Source of the DNA: Sarcocystis neurona
Taxonomy: Eukaryota > Apicomplexa > Conoidasida > Eucoccidiorida > Sarcocystidae
Direction: 5' to 3'
NCBI GenBank assembly: GCA_000727475.1
Contig: KL647312.1
Location: 1,748,793-1,812,792, forward strand
Length of the DNA: 64,000 nucleotides
Position 1 is the stretch's first letter, and every line of letters begins with the position of its first letter. The position numbers and the translations under genes are program-made. Below, piece by piece: positions 58,967 to 64,000 of the stretch. The notes beneath the pieces were generated by a model, which was given only the letters and a program-made list of their open reading frames with translations, was not told where the DNA came from and did no database searches.

Positions 58967-61900
58967 TTACAGTCCTTCTAGACGCCGGATCGTATTGACG
59001 ATTGGCTGCAGCAGCGGCATGCGCAGAGTTCTGCGTGAACTGCGCACGACTGCGAAAATAACAGACTCGGAGAAGCCGTTCCGCCTTCCGCTGCTGCTGC
59101 CACCGGCCTCTGTACGAGAGCCTCGCCTCTGTCGGTAGCTCGCCTCCGTACAGAGACCATGCAGGCGGTGCTTTGGTTGCACTGCTCCTCCCGGAGAAGC
59201 AACAGCAGCGTCACTCGAAGGGCTGCTTTGGCACGGATCATGCCGGAGGCAAGCGCTGAATTTTTCAGACGTTTTTTCAGCATTTCGTAGAAGGATAGGC
59301 AGGTATGCTCCTTCCCCTTTCCCTTGTGCAGGCCCTTCTTGAAGTGGCGACTCTCCTCGTGTCTTAGGCGGGGCTGACGGGTCCACTCTTTCTTTGAGGT
59401 CTAGCAGCCACTCGTCGGATGGGGCCCGTCTGAGGCGACTGCGACCGTCGAACACGCTGTCATTTCCCATGTTGTCTTCTTTGGTGCTGCGCCCTAAATT
59501 GCCGCTACTACAGCGGTCCTGTTCTTTATTCTCCAGGTTACGTAGGAGCGCGGGCGGTGGTGGTCCCGTCGTCGCAGCATTGCTCATGTTGTCGCTGTCT
59601 CCTCCTGCAGCGTCCCTTTTCTTGTTTGCCGTGTCATCCCCACAAGTGGAACTCCTGTGGCACACACTGTGAGACGCACTGCTGCTGCTACTGCACGCTG
59701 CTGGGGCTCCTGCGCTCTGCAAGCCTTGCTCGTCCTGCCTTCTTTCCCCCGTATACGCCTCGGCTGCTGCTGCTGCTGCCCCTGCGTCCCCGGGCGCTGC
59801 TGTTCTTTCAGGGCCACTTCCCCGTTCGATCTCCTCCTCTTGCTGGCCCCCTCCACCTGCGAAAAGCATCCACTGCTGCTGCTGCGGCAGCCCGCCACAC
59901 TCACATGGAACGGCAGCAGCAGCAGCCGCAGCGCACGCATAGCACTTGTTCGCAAGCCGCTCATTCCACAGAAGTGCCACAACCAAGTGATAGAAACTCC
60001 AGGCTCCCAATGTAAAGTTGATAGCCAGGTAGACGTCCACAGTGTAATGGTTGAAGGAAAAGACAATAAACAGCAAATTTGTGCAGCCGACCAACAGGCA
60101 GACAATGCGCAGCAGTGCGGCTGTCAGAACTTTCTCGCGCACGTTTCCCCACCTCAGCCACTTGCAGGAACGGCGCCACAGCAAAGACATCCCCTGCCGC
60201 AGCAACGGCGTGTGCTGCTCTGTCTGATCTGCTTCTCTCCCGTGTCGCCAGCCCAGTCGCCGCCAGTCACCTGTCGCAGCAGTTGCACAGCACACACAGC
60301 AGCAGCAGCCCCCACCCACACACACACGTGTGCAACACGGTTCTTTTCTGTTGCTCGACGTCTGCCGCTCGGCTGCACGCATTCTGTCTGCCGCCTCGCA
60401 GACGTCAACAGCACATCTCTCTCTCTCACGAACTGTCGTGTCTGCTGGACCTGCAGCTGCTGCTGCAGTCTCCTGCTGCTGCTCCGGCAGCGGCAATGCT
60501 GCCTTCGCAAGTGCCCCTCCCTCTTCTCCGGCAGCAGCACTCGTGCCCAAAAAGCAGCCCCGCACAGTAGCATCAGACGCACAGCAGCAGCAGGACGAAT
60601 AAGCACACCAGCAGGATACACACGCGACACTACCACAGCCGAAGACCGGACCCACCGCTTTCACCCTCCTCTAATCAGACCGATGCTGGTTGTTCGCGCC
60701 CGTCTCTCCACTACCTTGCTTCTTTTCTGCAAGAAAACTCTACGGTCCGCTTCTGTTGCTGCTGCGACGAGCCTTACAGCCTGTCTCCGTTTCACTGTTC
60801 ATGGAATCTTCCACATGCAGCCGGGCCGCGTCTGCACTAGTCGGCTTTGATCCTCCTTCAAGGTCGACCTCCGTTGACCAGCTGCTGCAGCTGCCTGAAT
60901 TTGTCTCACACTTTAACGTCTCGCCTGCTCGTGCCCCTTTCTTCTCTGCAGTCTGGTCCTTCTCCTCCTCTGGTGCTTCGAACATTGCCGCCTGCGACCC
61001 TGCCGCTTCTCTGTGGACGGCTGACGCTGCTTCCTCGTGCTGTGGCTGCCCCCAGGTCTGCTCCCCCCCCCGTCGCAAGACTACTTCTCTCCCCCGTGCC
61101 AGCACCTTCTCCCCCTCTTCCTTCCTGCCTTCCCCGGTGCGTGCTGCTAGCACGCCTGCCGCTCCTGCGTCCTCTGCACGTCCCTGCGCGACCAGACGCT
61201 GATGGCCACACTGCTGCTGGGTCTCTGCAGCTGCGTCGGCGGCCGCGCGCTCTTCTTCAGAGAGGGCGGCTGCCGCACGTCGCGTCTTCCCGCAGACCGG
61301 CACGAGCGCCGCTGCTGTTGCTGTTATTCCTCTTTCTCCTCCTCGTGCTGCTTCTTCTTCCTCCGCCCCTCCACCGTCACGGTCCTCGGCAGCATCTCCA
61401 GGCCGGCTCCTGCGCTTGTTGCTGTAGTACGCACGAACCGCACCGCGCAGGTACGCGTAGGCTGTCCGCACGTTGTGAAGGGGCGCCACCGCAGGCGCAT
61501 CGCCGTACAGCAGCCACACGGCTATGGAGCAGCAGGTGGTGATGCTATGCCCCGATATAATCATTCCAGTACATTCACTTCGCAAATTAAAGCATTGCTG
61601 CATGCTGAAGCAGAAAAGGTCGGAGGCTTTATGGACTCGAGGGGGCTCGCAGTGCGCCTTGGACGGAGGCACGGTAGTGACGACCATCGCCAGGCCGCGC
61701 AGCACGTACATGGCCCCGAGGAGGAATACGAAGCGCTGCCCAATGAGAAGGCCGATGCAGTAAGGAATGAAGAACACGTGCCTGACCAACGTCACCACCA
61801 GCAAGCCGACGGTCAGAATATCGACAATCAACGGGGTGGCTAGCCAGAGAGGCTGCGAAGCCAGCAGCTGGTCGTGGATGCGGTCGTGGAGACGCGACGG

Positions 61901-62833
61901 CCCCTTCTGGGGGTCATAGAATTGGTCAGACACCACCGAGAGGAGACACATCGAGTAAGCGCAGCAGCTGAGGAAGAGGACGCCTAGCGCGACACGCTGC
62001 AAAGAAAACAACGGGTTCTTCGGACAGAGCCACAACGTTGCCCATCCCGCCCTTTCCTCCTCCCAGTAACGTCCTTCCTCTTCAGTCTGCAGAAAAAGCT
62101 GCTGCAACTCGTCCTCCGGCGTCGTCTGCGGTGGCCGCATGTACGCGGCGGAGACAGAAGACGATGGAGAATTCGACAGTGTGCCGTGTCGCGACGACTG
62201 TCGAACTCGTGTGTGCACGCGACACGCATCAGCAACTTCATCGTAATCTTCTACGAAAGAGACAGTGCCACGGCCCTTGTCCTTGAGCTGCAGAGAACGT
62301 ACCCCACTGCCGACATGCCGCCTTCGCTGACGCCACGGCCGCATGCCGCTGTGTTTGCAGTATCTGCTGCCCTGCGACGGGCTCCCCGGACTGCCGCTGG
62401 GCTTTGGCAGCAGCCCGTCCTCACTTGCAGGCGATTTCGTACGCGTATGGGTCAGCAGCAGATTCCCATGCTGGCGCTCCTCCTCCTCCCCAGCCCCAGG
62501 ACGAAGCAACGAGGCACCGAAGAAGGAACCGGCAACGGGGGGGGGAAGCGTTACAGCAGCGTCGGCTTCCACGCCGGCAGCTGCGCCCTCAGCTGCAGAC
62601 AAACGACGCGCCGCCTCCCGTCCTGCCGACCGGCTCTGCCGCCAGTCTTCCAAGTACTCGACGGCACGGTCAGCAGCCGCTTCGGCCGCGGCGGCCGCGG
62701 AGCCCACTCCCGTCAGCCGCGGCGGAGCCGCCCCAGCGCGAGACGAATGCCCCGGCTCCTCCTCTTCCTCCGACACGGGAACGCGTGCCTGCTGCACTGG
62801 GCCGGCAGGCAGCAACGGACGATGCGACGCCAT
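58967..62833 (-). CDS. Sphingomyelin / inositol-phosphorylceramide synthase-like membrane enzyme
   Basis: This family moves a phospho-head group onto ceramide in Golgi or plasma membranes. Two long minus-strand frames carry it: 62833-60740 and about 60193-58967. The ATG at 62833 (MASHRPLLPAGP) is preferred to an upstream ATG at 62908. About 290 polar residues come first, then membrane spans near VALGVLFLSCCAYSMCLLSV, LATPLIVDILTVGLLVVTLV and FIPYCIGLLIGQRFVFLLGA. VLRGLAMVVTTVPPS and ECTGMIISGHSIT follow; the latter matches the D3 motif CGDxxxSGHT, with the catalytic His at 61547-61549. The second part has a span (RIVCLLVGCTNLLFIVFSF), then HYTVDVYLAINF, matching D4 HYTxD (60035-60049) with the other catalytic His and Asp. 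The TGD/CGD aspartate is not conserved. The acceptor GCGGCAG at 60194 gives a clean second exon. The donor is unresolved. Confidence 0.8.
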
Positions 62834-64000
62834 CTTCACAACGACCTGTTCTGTGCCGCAGTCTACCAAAATAAGCGACAGCAGTACTTCTACATGCGGC
62901 AGATACACCGACCATCCGCGTGCACGACTTCTGAAAGAACCTGCAGAGGTACACCAAGTTGTTCTTCAGTCGGGGGGAGGTCGCCCTCCGTAGTGAACTC
63001 CTCCCCAGTCCACTTCGCAGTCTTCTCTACATGCCAGCGTAGAACACCAACTCCTCTCCCCGCCCCTTCAGAAGAAGGCGACGCAAGCAAAATTCTTCTT
63101 CAGGAAGGAAAAACACCGGGGCCACCTACCCGCCACTGACTCGACTCACTAACAAAAACCAGGCGGTGTCTGCTCGCCTTTCCACATCCCACCGCACGAC
63201 TCCCTACGTTATACGCACATGCGCACTTCCTCATTTTCCACTGCCGCCCGCACTGGCTAATACACACACACTTACACACGCCTGTACACGTGCATACATA
63301 TAATAGATGGGCGCACACCTATACATTACAGACATATGGAATCAAGCGCACATATACCTGTGCCTTTCTCTACGCGCGTGCGAAACCGAGGCACACACAT
63401 ATGGACGGAAAACGTAGCACGCAGATGTACACAGAGTTCTGTAGACGCAGCCAAGGCCAGGCTTACATACATGTATGAATGCGAAGTTCGGGCAGACATA
63501 CATGTGAGATCTACGTACGGAGGCGTACAGCTTGTCCTGCATGTGCCGGGGTGACCGTGTGCCCGCAAGCAGGCCGGCCGGGAGACCGCACGGCGGTATA
63601 GAGCCTGCTGGCGCTGAAGTGGGGGCATACGAAGAAGAGTCCACAATGTCACAGAACTACCCGAGTACGTACACGGGCGCCCGCCGGGCTGTCCCTCTGT
63701 GTCCCCCCCCGCGTTTGTCGACCCGGGGTGACCCCCAGTCTGTCTCTGTAGGTGGCACACAAATACTGACGCACGCCCGCACGTCTTACGTAGTAGAGAG
63801 GAGCGACTACTCCTCCTCCTCCTCCGCGCGCCTAAAGCAGGGTGGTCTGCCCTTTCTTTGACTGGCTACACGTAGGTGCTGCCGTGCGGCACGCCGCTGC
63901 TGAGAAGAAAAAGAAAACTCGGAGCGTCTGACGCCGTCGACGACAAGCACCAGCAGCCGCAGCAGCACAGGAGCCACCCGCAGTGGAAGGACGAAGAGGA
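62834..64000. other. Upstream region of the lipid synthase, no gene seen
   Basis: From 62.9 kb to the end no conserved coding sequence was recognised. Frames shift strand and include microsatellite-like CACACAC and TACATACAT tracts at 63250-63520. A CTCCTCCTCCTCC stretch near 63810 and Gln-type CAGCAGC near 63950 suggest another gene may begin just beyond the window. Confidence 0.4.

Noticed and set aside
60194..60664. N-terminal extension of the second lipid-synthase frame, including a Cys-rich run
   Set aside because: It reads as translated CAG/ACA-type repeat and is preceded by a good acceptor (GCGGCAG) at 60194, so it is more likely intron than protein. It is kept only as an alternative in the findings.
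59657..60850. 397-codon plus-strand open frame
   Set aside because: It is antisense to the lipid synthase. Its Cys/Ser/His-rich composition is that of a reversed GC-rich repeat-bearing gene; the minus strand has the HYTVD motif and membrane spans.
62186..63139. 317-codon plus-strand open frame
   Set aside because: Mostly antisense to the N-terminal part of the lipid synthase, Arg/Pro/Ser-rich, with no domain.

Overview
The window looks like nuclear DNA of a coccidian apicomplexan, most likely an Eimeriidae-type genome (Eimeria or Cyclospora). The basis is: intron-rich genes with GT-AG junctions; proteins padded with Ala, Gln, Ser and Glu low-complexity tracts; introns and intergenic DNA full of alternating TA/GT/CG microsatellites and isolated AAACCCT-like heptamers; and a mix of conserved eukaryotic housekeeping genes with a flagellar gene. 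No bacterial-style operons, CRISPR arrays, insertion sequences, tRNA or rRNA genes were recognised. Species assignment is inference.

Layout. 0.7-3.7 kb (+): a two-exon WD40 protein resembling GNB1L/ASA1 (ASTRA-associated). 3.7-9.7 kb: poorly resolved, with one short minus-strand exon resembling the SRA1/Sec31 C-terminal helical domain and a possible degenerate RING-like fragment. About 9.8-20.7 kb (-): the catalytic subunit of DNA polymerase alpha, with the polymerase motifs in one large exon, an intron immediately after catalytic motif C, and zinc-binding C-terminal pieces in small exons. 21.7-26.1 kb (-): two unidentified multi-exon genes, partly modelled. 28.1 to about 46.6 kb (+): a giant multi-exon protein made of ASH/MSP-like beta domains with one coiled-coil insert, of the HYDIN/DLEC1/CFAP axonemal type. 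48.1 to about 55.4 kb (+): splicing factor SF3A1 (SURP, SURP, conserved PITG-type motif, ubiquitin-like domain). 55.5-58.9 kb: no confident gene. 59.0-62.8 kb (-): a six-span sphingomyelin/inositol-phosphorylceramide synthase-like enzyme. 62.9-64 kb: nothing confident.

The genes do not form an operon or a pathway. They cover DNA replication (polymerase alpha), pre-mRNA splicing (SF3A1), TTT/ASTRA-type PIKK maturation (GNB1L-like), sphingolipid synthesis and the male-gamete flagellum (ASH protein). Exon ends given to the base were chosen from GT/AG sites that keep the reading frame across the junction. Where no such site could be chosen, the entry says so. No clearly new biological system was found. 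The most unusual points are the intron next to polymerase motif C, a possible 35-nt intron in the zinc region, the large insert between the catalytic residues of the lipid synthase, the phase-0 exon series of the axonemal gene, and several intronic tandem duplications, one of which preserves an open frame.
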